Source: CALNXN01 sp942490645 (lineage in GTDB: Bacteria; Pseudomonadota; Alphaproteobacteria; Rhodobacterales; Rhodobacteraceae). From it: a stretch of 64,000 nt of DNA. Of the stretch, positions 34,925 to 43,846 are shown in pieces. The notes beneath the pieces were generated by a model. That model had not been told where the DNA came from. It worked only from the letters and a program-made list of their open reading frames with translations, and made no database searches. The DNA is taken from the NCBI GenBank assembly GCA_942490645.1, contig CALNXN010000002.1, positions 248,001 through 312,000 on the forward strand. The letters are read 5' to 3'. Position 1 is the stretch's first letter. Each line of letters starts with the position of its first letter. The translations under genes were made by a program, and so were the position numbers.

Positions 34925-35581
34925 ATGGCTGGAGAAATTCCGGACTTTGTAGCTCAGGAACGGACGGGGACAGGCAAGGGCGCCGCTCGTCAGGCACGCC
35001 GCGACGGCATGGTTCCTGGTATCGTTTTTGGTGGTGACGCAGACCCTCTGCCGATCAACGTCCCCTTTAACATGCTGATCAAAAAGCTGCGCGAAGGCCG
35101 CTTTAAATCGACGCTGTTCAACATGAAAGTCGAAGGCCATGATGACGTGCGCGTCATCTGCCGCGACGTACAGCGCCACGTGGTCAAGGATTTGCCCACG
35201 CATATCGATTTCATGCGCCTCAAGCGGACCACGCAGATCAACCTGTTCATCGCAGTGGAAGTTGTGGGCGAAGATGTTTCCCCCGGCTTGAAAAAGGGCG
35301 GTGTGCTGACCCTGATCCGGCCCGAGGTGGAGCTGATCGTGACCGCGGGCGATATCCCCGATCACATCACAATCGATGTCTCCGAGATTGAGATCGGCGA
35401 CAACGTGACAATCTCCTCGGTCAAGCTGCCCGAAGGCGCGAAACCCACGATCGACCGTGACTTCGTGATTGCGCAAATCTCCGCTCCGTCCGGCCTGAAA
35501 TCGCAGGACGACGAAGACGAGGATGGTGCAGAAGAAGCAGAAGCAGAAGCCCCAGAGGCCGAAGCAGACGCGGAAGAATAA
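34925..35581 (+). CDS. rplY: 50S ribosomal protein L25/general stress protein Ctc
   Basis: 218 residues behind TTTGGAG. The L25 domain begins 'ERTGTGKGAARQARRDGMVP', and a TL5-type C-terminal domain follows. The tail is strongly acidic (last 24 residues mostly Asp, Glu and Ala), as in alphaproteobacterial Ctc proteins. It binds 5S rRNA. It is followed by a terminator and then pth, the usual neighbour. Confidence 0.95.
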   Translation: MAGEIPDFVAQERTGTGKGAARQARRDGMVPGIVFGGDADPLPINVPFNMLIKKLREGRFKSTLFNMKVEGHDDVRVICRDVQRHVVKDLPTHIDFMRLKRTTQINLFIAVEVVGEDVSPGLKKGGVLTLIRPEVELIVTAGDIPDHITIDVSEIEIGDNVTISSVKLPEGAKPTIDRDFVIAQISAPSGLKSQDDEDEDGAEEAEAEAPEAEADAEE

Positions 35582-35604
35582 ACCCACCATATATACCTAT
35601 GATC

Positions 35605-35636
35605 TACGGGGCCCCTTGCGGCCCCGTATTTCGTTT
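35605..35636 (+). terminator. Terminator after rplY
   Basis: Nine-bp stem TACGGGGCC (35605-35613) with GGCCCCGTA (35620-35628), loop CCTTGC, then TTTCGTTT. Confidence 0.7.
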
Positions 35637-35681
35637 CGCGCCCTGCTCTGCTACATCTGCGCGCAATGACGGAGGGCAGTG

Positions 35682-36413
35682 ATGAAGCTGATCGTAGGCC
35701 TTGGCAATCCCGGCGCGAAATACGCCCACAATCGACACAACATCGGGTTCATGGCAGTGGACCGGATTGCGTCGGATCATGGGTTTTCGCCGTGGAAAGG
35801 CAAGCATCAGGGCAGCCAATGTGAAGGGCGCTTTGGGTCTGATCGCGCGGTGCTGCTCAAGCCCGAAACCTTTATGAACAATTCCGGGCAATCGGTGCAG
35901 GCCGCCATGCGGTTTTACAAGCTGGAACCATCGGACGTGATTGTCCTGCACGACGAGATTGATCTGGCACCCGGCAAGGTCAAACACAAGGTCGGCGGCG
36001 GTCATGCGGGCCACAACGGGTTGCGCTCCATTCATGCGCATATCGGGCCGGATTACGCCCGCGTTCGGCTTGGCGTCGGCCACCCGGGGCATAAGGATGC
36101 GGTGCCGGGCTATGTGCTGCGCGACTTTGCCAAGGCAGATCAGGATTGGCTCGATGATGTGCTGCGCGGGGTGAGCGACGGCGCGCCTTATCTCGCGGCA
36201 GGTGACGCAGCGAAGTTCTCCAATGCGGTTGCGATGCGCGTCAACCCGCCACGCTCCGGCACGGGAACGGGGGCCGGCAAGAAACCCGGCCCATCCGGCA
36301 AACCTGCGGCCTCAGTTGCCGCTCAAAACGCACCCCAACGGGACGCGGCAGAAATGACACCCGCCGAGGACACCCGCTCGGCTTTGCAAAAGCTGATGGC
36401 GAAATTCAAGTGA
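35682..36413 (+). CDS. pth: Peptidyl-tRNA hydrolase
   Basis: 243 residues from the ATG at 35682, five bases after GGAGGG. The catalytic set is visible: Asn9 (GLGNPG), His19 (NRHNIGF) and Asp in 'VLHDEIDL'. 'GGGHAGHNGLRSI' is the family signature. It frees peptides from stalled peptidyl-tRNA. The C-terminal 50 residues are an extra Gly/Pro/Ala-rich linker ending in a short helix, common in Rhodobacterales Pth. Overlaps the DUF2332 start. Confidence 0.95.
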   Translation: MKLIVGLGNPGAKYAHNRHNIGFMAVDRIASDHGFSPWKGKHQGSQCEGRFGSDRAVLLKPETFMNNSGQSVQAAMRFYKLEPSDVIVLHDEIDLAPGKVKHKVGGGHAGHNGLRSIHAHIGPDYARVRLGVGHPGHKDAVPGYVLRDFAKADQDWLDDVLRGVSDGAPYLAAGDAAKFSNAVAMRVNPPRSGTGTGAGKKPGPSGKPAASVAAQNAPQRDAAEMTPAEDTRSALQKLMAKFK

Positions 36414-37450
36414 ACTTGTCTGATGCTTTTGCCGATCAAGCCAACAGTTGCATCGCGCTCGAGTCGCCCTTCATGGGTCGCGTGTTGAATATGCTCGCAC
36501 AGCACTGGCCCGAAGACAGCGCCTTGGCCCGCAGCATTGCCCACTACACTGGCGACATTGGCCCGCGCGGTCATTCGCTACCGCTGCGCATCGCGGGCGG
36601 GCTGCACGCTCTGGTGCTCAGTGAACAAAGCCCGGAGCTTGCTGCCGTTTACCCACCGCACACGCCATCCGATGATGCCCTGCGCGACGCCGTTTGTGCC
36701 GCGATTGCGGATCATAGCGCGTTTCTGTGCGACTGGGTCACAAGCCCGCCGCAAACCAACGAAGTGCGCCGCTCTGCCGCTCTGATCCCCGCGGCCTATG
36801 TCGCCGCGTCCCATTTCGACCTGCCCGTGATGCTGTCCGAATTGGGTGCCAGCGGCGGGTTGAACCTGATGTGGGACCACTACGCGCTCGACACAGGTGC
36901 AGGCACGCTTGGTCCAGAAAATCCGGTGCTGACCCTCGCGCCCGATTGGACCGGCCCCGTGCCGAGCGGCCCCGCCCCCCGCGTGGTGAGCCGCGCCGGT
37001 GTTGATCTCAACCCGCTGAACCCACGCAAGCCTGACGACCTGCTGCGCCTCACGGCCTATCTTTGGGCGGACCAGCCGCACAGGCTCGCCCTGACGCAGG
37101 CGGCGGCTGCGGTGATGGATGCCGACATCGCCAAAATGGATGCCATCGACTGGCTGGAGACGCGCCTCGCCGCGCCGCGACCCGGGCACCTGCACATCAT
37201 TCAGCATACCATCGCATGGCAGTATTTTCCGGCCCCCGCCCAAGCGCGCGGTCAGGCGCTGATCGAAGCGGCAGGCGCACGCGCCACGCCCGACGCACCT
37301 CTGGCATGGCTCAGCCTCGAAAATGACGGCGATGCGACGGGCAAGGTCGGGGCGCTGCTGACCTTGCGGCTCTGGCCCGGCGATATCACGCTCGAACTGG
37401 GTCGCGCCGATTTTCATGGCCGCTGGGTGGCATGGTCCGGCACGAACTGA
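36410..37450 (+). CDS. DUF2332 family protein
   Basis: 346 residues beginning with a GTG that overlaps the pth stop (GTGA). Features are 'SPFMGRVLNMLAQ' near 19, 'NEVRRSAALIPA' near 116 and 'LSELGASGGLNLMWD' near 141, characteristic of DUF2332. The last resembles a methyltransferase-like glycine-rich loop, but the function of this family is not known to me. Translationally coupled to pth. Confidence 0.85.
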   Translation: MNLSDAFADQANSCIALESPFMGRVLNMLAQHWPEDSALARSIAHYTGDIGPRGHSLPLRIAGGLHALVLSEQSPELAAVYPPHTPSDDALRDAVCAAIADHSAFLCDWVTSPPQTNEVRRSAALIPAAYVAASHFDLPVMLSELGASGGLNLMWDHYALDTGAGTLGPENPVLTLAPDWTGPVPSGPAPRVVSRAGVDLNPLNPRKPDDLLRLTAYLWADQPHRLALTQAAAAVMDADIAKMDAIDWLETRLAAPRPGHLHIIQHTIAWQYFPAPAQARGQALIEAAGARATPDAPLAWLSLENDGDATGKVGALLTLRLWPGDITLELGRADFHGRWVAWSGTN

Positions 37451-37518
37451 CGGCGCGTCCGACTGGCGCAGCGTTCGCAAAACATATTTGATGGCCGGGA
37501 TCGGCAAGGGGATTATCG

Positions 37519-38682
37519 ATGCGCACATTCGGAAAATGGTTGGGACGGGTTTTGCTGGCATTCGCGCTGGCGGCCATCGTGGTGGGTTGGTGGAAACGCG
37601 ACGAGTTGGTCCGGCTGGAAGCGGCCATCACCATGTTCCACGAAGACCGCATCATCAGCAATTTCGTCTCCATGCGCGATCTGTTCTTTCACACCGAGTT
37701 GCCGCGTGGCGACGGCCCGGTCACGCCCCTGCCGCAAGGGGCGGAAATGGCACTGCCGGACGTCGTGGCCCCTTGGATGGAAAACCGCGTTGTCACCTCT
37801 CTGCTGGTGCTCAAGGACGGCGCAATCGTACATGAAAGCTATCGTCAGGGCACCGGACCGGACGACCTGCGCATCAGCTGGTCCATCGCCAAGAGCTTTC
37901 TGTCGGCTCTGATGGGCACTGTCGTCGCGGAGGGGGCCATCGCCTCGCTTGATGATCCGGTCACGCAATACGCACCGCAACTCATTGGCGGGGCCTATGA
38001 TGGCGTCAGCGTGCGGCAGGTGCTGACCATGACCAGTGGCGTGCTGTTTGACGAGGATTACCTCGACTTCTGGTCAGACATCCAACGCATGGGCCGCGTT
38101 CTGGCTTTGGGCGGCACGATGGACGATTTCGCGGCCTCCATCACCCAAAGCTTCGCCGCACCCGGCACAGATTGGCAGTACACCTCGATCGACACCCATG
38201 TGCTTGGCATGGTGATCCGGGGCGCCACTGGTCGCCCGATCACTGAGTTGATGCAAGAGCGGATCATCGCACCGCTCGGGCTGGAACAATCACCCTTCTA
38301 CGTCACCGATGGCGTTGGCGTGGCCTTTGTGCTGGGCGGGCTGAACCTGACCACGCGCGACTATGCCCGCTTTGGGCAGATGATCCTGCAAGGTGGTGAA
38401 TGGAACGGTCAACAGATCGTGCCGGCAGATTGGATCGAGGTCTCGACCCGCCCGCAAGCGCCCACCGGACCGGATGAATTGGGCTACGGCTATCAGTGGT
38501 GGATGCCCAAGGGGATGCGCCCGGGTGAATACCATGGACGTGGAATCTATGGCCAATACCTCTATATCGACAATCAGAACGGTGTGGTGATCGTCTCGAC
38601 AGCCGCCGATCGCAGCTTTCGAGAACCCGGTGTCGAACAGGAAAACACCGAGATTTTTCGCGCAATCGTGGATGCGCTGTAA
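37519..38682 (+). CDS. Beta-lactamase-family serine hydrolase (class C-like)
   Basis: 387 residues with one N-terminal membrane segment (about 9-25), so it is probably anchored and faces the periplasm. The active-site SxxK is Ser122-Lys125 (SIAK), the second motif is YTS at 221-223, and HGRG near 341 replaces the KTG box. This is the esterase/D-aminopeptidase-like branch of the family rather than a true beta-lactamase. Substrate unknown. Confidence 0.85.
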   Translation: MRTFGKWLGRVLLAFALAAIVVGWWKRDELVRLEAAITMFHEDRIISNFVSMRDLFFHTELPRGDGPVTPLPQGAEMALPDVVAPWMENRVVTSLLVLKDGAIVHESYRQGTGPDDLRISWSIAKSFLSALMGTVVAEGAIASLDDPVTQYAPQLIGGAYDGVSVRQVLTMTSGVLFDEDYLDFWSDIQRMGRVLALGGTMDDFAASITQSFAAPGTDWQYTSIDTHVLGMVIRGATGRPITELMQERIIAPLGLEQSPFYVTDGVGVAFVLGGLNLTTRDYARFGQMILQGGEWNGQQIVPADWIEVSTRPQAPTGPDELGYGYQWWMPKGMRPGEYHGRGIYGQYLYIDNQNGVVIVSTAADRSFREPGVEQENTEIFRAIVDAL

Positions 38683-38695
38683 CAGGAGGACGCGG

Positions 38696-39065
38696 ATGGA
38701 ACCCGATGACAGCATCAATGTTTTGGGCGGGTCCCTCGACATCTGTGGCACTGACCCTGTGACCGGGTTTTTCCGCGACGGGCATTGCAACACCTGTGCC
38801 GCCGATCAGGGCAGCCACACGGTCTGCGCGGTGATGACGGCGGAATTTCTGGCATTCTCAAAATACGTTGGAAATGACCTGTCCACGCCCCGCCCCGAGT
38901 TTCGCTTTGCCGGTCTCAATCCCGGCGACCCATGGTGCTTGTGTGCAAGCCGCTTTCTTGCAAGCCCATGACGAGGGTTGCGCGCCCAAGGTGAACCTCA
39001 AGGCCACGCATGAACGCGCGCTCGATATCGTGCCGCTCGATGTTCTGGAACGTCACAGCATCTGA
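38696..39065 (+). pseudogene. DUF2237 protein gene broken by a frameshift
   Basis: The ATG at 38696 follows AGGAGGA, 13 bases after the serine hydrolase stop. The frame reads a DUF2237 N-terminus ('INVLGGSLDICGTDPVTGFF', 'VCAVMTAEFLAFS') up to 'PWCLCASRF', then runs into a stop at 38971. The rest of the domain ('LQAHDEGCAPKVNLKATHER', ending 'VLERHSI') continues in the next frame to 39065. One extra base around 38951-38960 (CGCTTTCTTG) would explain it. Either a recent pseudogene or a sequencing error; restored length would be about 123 residues, normal for the family. Confidence 0.8.
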
Positions 39066-39656
39066 GGACCGCACGGTGCGGACACCCGATGTGAACCCAT
39101 CCGCGTCAAACTGCACAGACGTGTAGCTACGCCGCTGCGATGTGGGCAAGACCCGCACCAGCACCCTCAGGATGATGGTTTTCCATTGGCCTCCTGCGCT
39201 CCGGTTCGACAGACCGTTGCCGCAGAGCCATCGCTGTTTCGGCGGGCCCGCCTCCCTGGATAAAACTGCTCTATTATGCGGACGTACCCTGCATCGGATG
39301 ATCCGATTGGCGGGGCGGTCCTGTGTGCCCACAGTAGCGCGGCACGAGTGGCCCGGGGTCTTTTCGGCTGACCCCGACCGTGAGCATCCAGACCACAAAC
39401 ATTATGCGAGCGAAAGAGGTGCGCCATCACGAGCACCTGACGAAAAAGTGATTCGCTTTTGGTCGGGAAATTTTGAGCAAAATGGGTTTTGGCACCCAAA
39501 CGCTACCGCCAAAGCTGTAAAACTCTTCGCTTTTACTCGGTTTTGCTAGGTTTTCTTAAGGATTTGTTGACGTTTGGGCCAAATTGCGGCGATAATGAGG
39601 CTCTCGGCGGGGCGTATTTACCCGGCCGTTCCACTTTCGAAATGGGAAGAGTTCTT
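39066..39656. other. 590-base gene-poor stretch
   Basis: Frames on both strands are open for 100-160 codons but resemble no known protein and lack ribosome binding sites. Base composition shifts toward AT after about 39430. The promoter of the von Willebrand protein gene lies at the end. It could be the remnant of a lost gene or element. Confidence 0.45.
39567..39596 (+). promoter_or_regulatory. Sigma-70-like promoter for the VWA gene
   Basis: TTGACG at 39567-39572 and GATAAT at 39591-39596 are separated by 18 bases, 60 bases upstream of the start codon at 39657. Confidence 0.6.
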
Positions 39657-40529
39657 ATGAGTAAACTTAAAAAAACACTTGCTGCCTCGACTATTGTGTC
39701 AGGCCTATTCCTCGGCGCAACAAGCGCAACTGCTGCCATCGTTGATCTGGGCTTCATCATTGATGAATCCGGAAGTGTCGGTCAGTCCAACTATGAATCG
39801 TCCATCGTCGCGCTGCGCAATGCGATCAATCAAATCCCGCTGGCCACAGCGACAGTGACCTACCGTGTCGGTGTCGTGTCCTTCGGCGCCATCGCTGATA
39901 CGGTCGCAGCACCTGTCGTGTTCGACAGTCAGGCCAACAAGGATACCGTTCTTGCAGCCCTTCTTGACGAATCCGTGCGCAATTCGATCGACGGCGGATC
40001 GCTTGAGTACGGTGATCCAAGCGGCATCACCAACAACACGCTCTATGCTCCTGCGCTGAACCTCATCAACAGTGAGTTCGCTTCGGCATTTGGCACGCTG
40101 GGTGATACATCGATCGTCAACATGGCGACCGACGGCGGAAACGGCGACAATACTGCCACACAAACTGCGGTCACCAATTTGATCGCTGACGGCTGGGATG
40201 CACTGAGCTTCGAAGCCGTGGCCAACACATCGTCCTCGGCAGAGGCCTATCTTGCCACGATCGGGTTTGACACAAACGCTGGCGTCACCACGCAGGGCGG
40301 ATGCACTCAAACCACGAATGCCGCGACACTTGGCAACGTGGTCGAAAACTGCTTCGTGATCGACGTACCGTCCTTCGCAGCTTTCGAGGATGCCATCCTG
40401 ACCAAAGTACAGCGGACAGTCATCGACACCGGTGGCGGGACAGGCGTTATCCCTCTTCCGGCTGCTGGCTGGATGCTTCTGGCCGGTCTGGGCGCATTGG
40501 GTCTGACCAAGCGTCGCCAGTCTGCTTGA
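39657..40529 (+). CDS. Von Willebrand factor A domain protein with VPLPA-CTERM sorting signal
   Basis: 290 residues from the ATG at 39657. The signal peptide ends near residue 26 (ATSATA). A VWA domain begins at once, with the MIDAS motif DESGS at 36-40. The C-terminus reads 'VIPLPAAGWMLLAGLGALGL' then KRR, which is a VPLPA-CTERM tripartite signal (motif, helix, basic tail). Such proteins are thought to be processed by an exosortase-type enzyme and displayed on the outer surface or in an extracellular matrix. No exosortase is in this window. Confidence 0.85.
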   Translation: MSKLKKTLAASTIVSGLFLGATSATAAIVDLGFIIDESGSVGQSNYESSIVALRNAINQIPLATATVTYRVGVVSFGAIADTVAAPVVFDSQANKDTVLAALLDESVRNSIDGGSLEYGDPSGITNNTLYAPALNLINSEFASAFGTLGDTSIVNMATDGGNGDNTATQTAVTNLIADGWDALSFEAVANTSSSAEAYLATIGFDTNAGVTTQGGCTQTTNAATLGNVVENCFVIDVPSFAAFEDAILTKVQRTVIDTGGGTGVIPLPAAGWMLLAGLGALGLTKRRQSA

Positions 40530-40559
40530 TCTGACGTCAGTCTGACACACAAACGAAAA

Positions 40560-40591
40560 GGCCCGCGGCATATCCTGCCGCGGGCCTTTTT
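40560..40591 (+). terminator. Strong bidirectional terminator
   Basis: An 11-bp perfect stem GGCCCGCGGCA (40560-40570) / TGCCGCGGGCC (40576-40586) with loop TATCC, flanked by AAAA on the left and TTTTT on the right. It serves the VWA gene and the convergent gene at 40614. Confidence 0.9.
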
Positions 40592-40613
40592 CATTTCGTG
40601 ATCTTTGTTGTTC

Positions 40614-40973
40614 CTATTCCTTGTCGACGGAAATGTACTGGTTCAACTCGTTCATCCAGATGCCCACACTGGCCTGAATCGCCACTGGGTCCAGTTCATC
40701 GTGCCTGGCCGGGGCCTCAGCAGGCACCACAGCCGGATCCGTCCAGAACCACGCGCCACAGGGCAAACGCCCATCACAGGCCAGAATGCCCTCTTGACGA
40801 AATGCCTCCGCGCTCAGAACGGCGGGGCACAGCACCAAAGTCACCATCCCATTGTGACCACGCACTTCGCAGGTCTGTTGATAATCCGCGTCCGGCTCGG
40901 GTGCGGTTTGCGCGAAACCGGCTGTCGCGGCGCATAGCGCCCAGGTGACCGGAAAGATAAACCCAAATCTCAT
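40614..40973 (-). CDS. Exported Cys-containing protein of unknown function
   Basis: 119 residues with a signal peptide ending near TAGFAQ. The mature part holds four Cys (in 'QQTCEVRG', 'VLCPAVL' and 'ACDGRLPCGAWFW'), which could form two disulfides in the periplasm. I do not recognise a named domain. Confidence 0.7.
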   Translation of the reverse strand: MRFGFIFPVTWALCAATAGFAQTAPEPDADYQQTCEVRGHNGMVTLVLCPAVLSAEAFRQEGILACDGRLPCGAWFWTDPAVVPAEAPARHDELDPVAIQASVGIWMNELNQYISVDKE

Positions 40974-41119
40974 GTCTCATACTCCAATCTCAAAGCCCCC
41001 TCGGGGGCATCGTCTGCATCACACCAAGACGGTCTGCCCAAAACACCGATGCAAGCCGATTGGCTGTTTGCGATGGCAGGGCCCGACGCAACACTTATAT
41101 CAGAGAAGTTCATCGGAAT

Positions 41120-42349
41120 TTAGGCAAATTCGCCCATTTCGAAGCCGAGTGCGCGCGCCACGGTAAAGATGTCCTTGTCACCACGTCCGCACATGTTCAT
41201 GCAGATGATGTGATCGCTGGGCAGCTTTGGCGCAATCTTCATCACATGGGCCAAGGCGTGGCTCGGCTCCAACGCCGGAATGATCCCCTCTAGCTCGCAA
41301 CTCAGTTGAAACGCCTCCAGCGCCTCCACATCCGTGATCGAAACATATTCGGCCCGCCCGATATCGTGCAGCCATGCGTGCTCCGGCCCGATACCCGGAT
41401 AATCCAACCCCGCCGAGATTGAGAACCCTTCGAGGATTTGCCCGTCGTCATCTTGCAGCAGATAGGTGCGGTTGCCATGCAGAACGCCCGGACGCCCGCC
41501 CGTCAAAGACGCGCAATGCTCCATCTTGGCGTTCACGCCCTTGCCGCCCGCTTCGACGCCAATGATGCCCACTTCCTTGTCATCCAGGAATGGATAGAAC
41601 AGCCCCATCGCGTTCGATCCGCCCCCGATGGCCGCGATCAGCGTGTCGGGCAAGCGGCCTTCGGCGGCAGTCATCTGCTCGCGGACTTCCTTGCCGATGA
41701 TGGACTGGAAATCGCGTACCATGGCCGGGTAAGGATGCGGGCCTGCAACGGTGCCGATGCAATAGAACGTATCGCGCACGTTGGTCACCCAGTCGCGCAG
41801 CGCGTCGTTCATGGCGTCCTTCAGCGTGCCGCGCCCCGATGTCACCGGCACAACCTCGGCCCCCAAAAGGCGCATGCGGAACACGTTGGGTGCTTGGCGT
41901 TCAACGTCATGCGCGCCCATGTAGACCACGCACTTCAGCCCGAATTTCGCGCAAACCGTCGCCGTGGCCACGCCGTGCTGGCCTGCGCCCGTTTCGGCGA
42001 TGATCCGCGACTTGCCCATGCGCCGCGCCAGAATGATCTGGCCCAGCACGTTGTTGATCTTATGCGCGCCGGTGTGGTTCAGCTCATCGCGCTTCATGTA
42101 AACCTTGGCACCGCCCAGATGGTCGGTCAGGCGTTCCGCGAAATAGAGCGGGCTGGGGCGACCCACGTAGTGGGTCCACAGGTCATGCATTTCCGCCCAG
42201 AAGCTTTCGTCCGTCTTGGCGTGCTCGTACTGCTCTTCCAACTCAAGGATCAGCGGCATAAGCGTTTCAGAGACAAACCGGCCACCGAAATCGCCAAATC
42301 GGCCATTCTCGTCCGGACCAGTCATGAAAGAATTGAAAAGATCGTTCAC
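41120..42349 (-). CDS. trpB: Tryptophan synthase beta chain
   Basis: 409 residues. I choose the GTG at 42349, eight bases after GGGAG; a TTG at 42364 is less likely. The PLP lysine is Lys97 in 'HTGAHKINN', and 'GGGSNAMGLF' binds the PLP phosphate. It condenses indole with serine to form tryptophan, working with TrpA. Last gene of the ihfB-lapA-trpF-GNAT-trpB unit. Confidence 0.96.
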   Translation of the reverse strand: MNDLFNSFMTGPDENGRFGDFGGRFVSETLMPLILELEEQYEHAKTDESFWAEMHDLWTHYVGRPSPLYFAERLTDHLGGAKVYMKRDELNHTGAHKINNVLGQIILARRMGKSRIIAETGAGQHGVATATVCAKFGLKCVVYMGAHDVERQAPNVFRMRLLGAEVVPVTSGRGTLKDAMNDALRDWVTNVRDTFYCIGTVAGPHPYPAMVRDFQSIIGKEVREQMTAAEGRLPDTLIAAIGGGSNAMGLFYPFLDDKEVGIIGVEAGGKGVNAKMEHCASLTGGRPGVLHGNRTYLLQDDDGQILEGFSISAGLDYPGIGPEHAWLHDIGRAEYVSITDVEALEAFQLSCELEGIIPALEPSHALAHVMKIAPKLPSDHIICMNMCGRGDKDIFTVARALGFEMGEFA

Positions 42350-42365
42350 GGCGCTTGCTCCCAAG

Positions 42366-42815
42366 TCAGATCAACGAGCGTTTAAAGCCTAAATGGGTCG
42401 TGGTAAAGCCAACTGACTCATAGAATTCGCGGGTGCGCTGACGCGACACATGCGCCACGAGTTGCAAGCTGGTGCAACCGGCCCGCCGCGCCCGATCCAC
42501 CACATGGTCAATCAATGCGCGGCCGATGCCCTGCCCGCGCAGATGTGACGCCACGCGCACGTCCTCAAGCTGCCCCCGCCGCATTGCATTGTGGGACAAT
42601 CCGTCGATGAGGTTGAGTTGGCAGCAAGCGATCAAATCACCGTCCGCCTCGGCCACGACGATCACCGCATTCGGGTCCGCGCTGATCCGACCAAAGGCTT
42701 GCATATAGGTCTGCGTTGGGGCGGTCTCGCGACCGGCGCCAAGGTCGTCATCGGCCAGTAACCGCAGGATCGCGGGAACATCGTGCACCTGCGCCTCCCG
42801 GAATATGGGCGTCAT
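42366..42815 (-). CDS. GNAT family N-acetyltransferase
   Basis: 149 residues of GNAT fold. The acetyl-CoA motif is 'VASHLRGQGIGRALIDH' (about 88-104), with 'REFYESVGF' near the C-terminus. The substrate is not evident. It overlaps the trpF stop by four bases and ends 16 bases before the trpB start, so it is embedded in the trp cluster. Confidence 0.88.
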   Translation of the reverse strand: MTPIFREAQVHDVPAILRLLADDDLGAGRETAPTQTYMQAFGRISADPNAVIVVAEADGDLIACCQLNLIDGLSHNAMRRGQLEDVRVASHLRGQGIGRALIDHVVDRARRAGCTSLQLVAHVSRQRTREFYESVGFTTTHLGFKRSLI

Positions 42816-43456
42816 GACCCCTGCGCTGCCCGCACAAAGGCGTGTATCATCTGCGCATCCTTGACCCCTGGTGCGCTTTCAACGCCCGATGCGACGTCGA
42901 CCTGGCGCGCGCCTGTCAGGCGGATTGCCTCGGCCACATTGTCCGGGGTCAACCCACCGGCGAGCATCCACGGCTTGGTCCAGTATTTGCGATCAGCCAA
43001 CAGCGACCAGTCAAAAGCCAGCCCATTCCCACCCGGCAGAACCGCGTCCTTTGGTGGTTTTGCATCGATCAGCAGCTGGTCCGCTACGGCGGCAAACGCA
43101 TCAATCGCGTCGAGGTCGCCCGCATCTGCCACGCCCACGACCTTCATGACGGGCAAGCCATAGCGCGCCTTGACCTCGACAACCCGCTCCGGCGTCTCGG
43201 CCCCGTGAAGCTGCAACATATCGAGCGGCACCTCCGCCACCAGCGCGTCCAGAAAAGCGTCATCCCCATTCACGACAAGCCCGACCTTGGCCAGACCCGC
43301 CGGCGCGCTGAGCGCCACGGCACGGGCGTCTTGAGGCGTCAGATAGCGGGGGGATTTTTGAAAGAAATTAAACCCGGCATAGGCCGCGCCCGCACTCGCG
43401 ACGGCATGCACGTCGGCAGGCGTTCGCACGCCGCAGATTTTCACGGAAGTTTTCAC
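42812..43456 (-). CDS. trpF: Phosphoribosylanthranilate isomerase
   Basis: 214 residues from a GTG at 43456. Catalytic Cys8 is in 'VKICGV', Asp is in 'LLIDAKPP', and the phosphate site is 'MLAGGLTPDNV'. TIM-barrel enzyme converting phosphoribosylanthranilate to CdRP in tryptophan synthesis. Normal length. Confidence 0.95.
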   Translation of the reverse strand: MKTSVKICGVRTPADVHAVASAGAAYAGFNFFQKSPRYLTPQDARAVALSAPAGLAKVGLVVNGDDAFLDALVAEVPLDMLQLHGAETPERVVEVKARYGLPVMKVVGVADAGDLDAIDAFAAVADQLLIDAKPPKDAVLPGGNGLAFDWSLLADRKYWTKPWMLAGGLTPDNVAEAIRLTGARQVDVASGVESAPGVKDAQMIHAFVRAAQGS

Positions 43457-43495
43457 GCGGCAGCACCCCGGTGCAGGTTCTCGGTCAGAATGGGC

Positions 43496-43846
43496 TTAGC
43501 TGGCTTCGTCCAAAAGCGCCAGAACCTCGTCCTTGCCTTCGTGCTTTTCACCCTTGAGCCGCACAACTTCGCGCTCCAGACGCCGCATTTCGCGCGCCTG
43601 ACGGGCCGCTTCGGCGCGCTGGCCGTATTCGCGGATCCACTCCCAGACAAAACCGACCAAAAGTCCGACCAGAATACTGCCAAGGATGACAATAAAGAGC
43701 GGCAACTCGATCGAGGCGTTCATGCCCACGAAGGCCGCCAATTCTTCCGGCAAAACCTTGAGCATGACATCCGACCGATTGGCCAACGCCATCGCAATCA
43801 GCGCGACAGCGAAAGCCGCAAGAATGGCGTAGCGGACATAACGCAT
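43496..43846 (-). CDS. lapA: LapA-domain inner-membrane protein
   Basis: 116 residues with two hydrophobic helices (about 6-22 and 47-69) and a charged, probably coiled-coil tail. This matches the LapA/DUF1049 domain, linked to lipopolysaccharide assembly. Its start overlaps the ihfB stop by one base. Confidence 0.85.
   Translation of the reverse strand: MRYVRYAILAAFAVALIAMALANRSDVMLKVLPEELAAFVGMNASIELPLFIVILGSILVGLLVGFVWEWIREYGQRAEAARQAREMRRLEREVVRLKGEKHEGKDEVLALLDEAS

Noticed and set aside
38951..38971. Programmed +1 frameshift in the DUF2237 gene
   Set aside because: There is no slippery codon with a stop as in prfB, and the family has no known frameshifting; a mutation or sequence error is simpler.
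39142..39549. 135-codon plus-strand frame
   Set aside because: Its composition looks random, it lacks a ribosome binding site, and it matches no protein I know on either strand.
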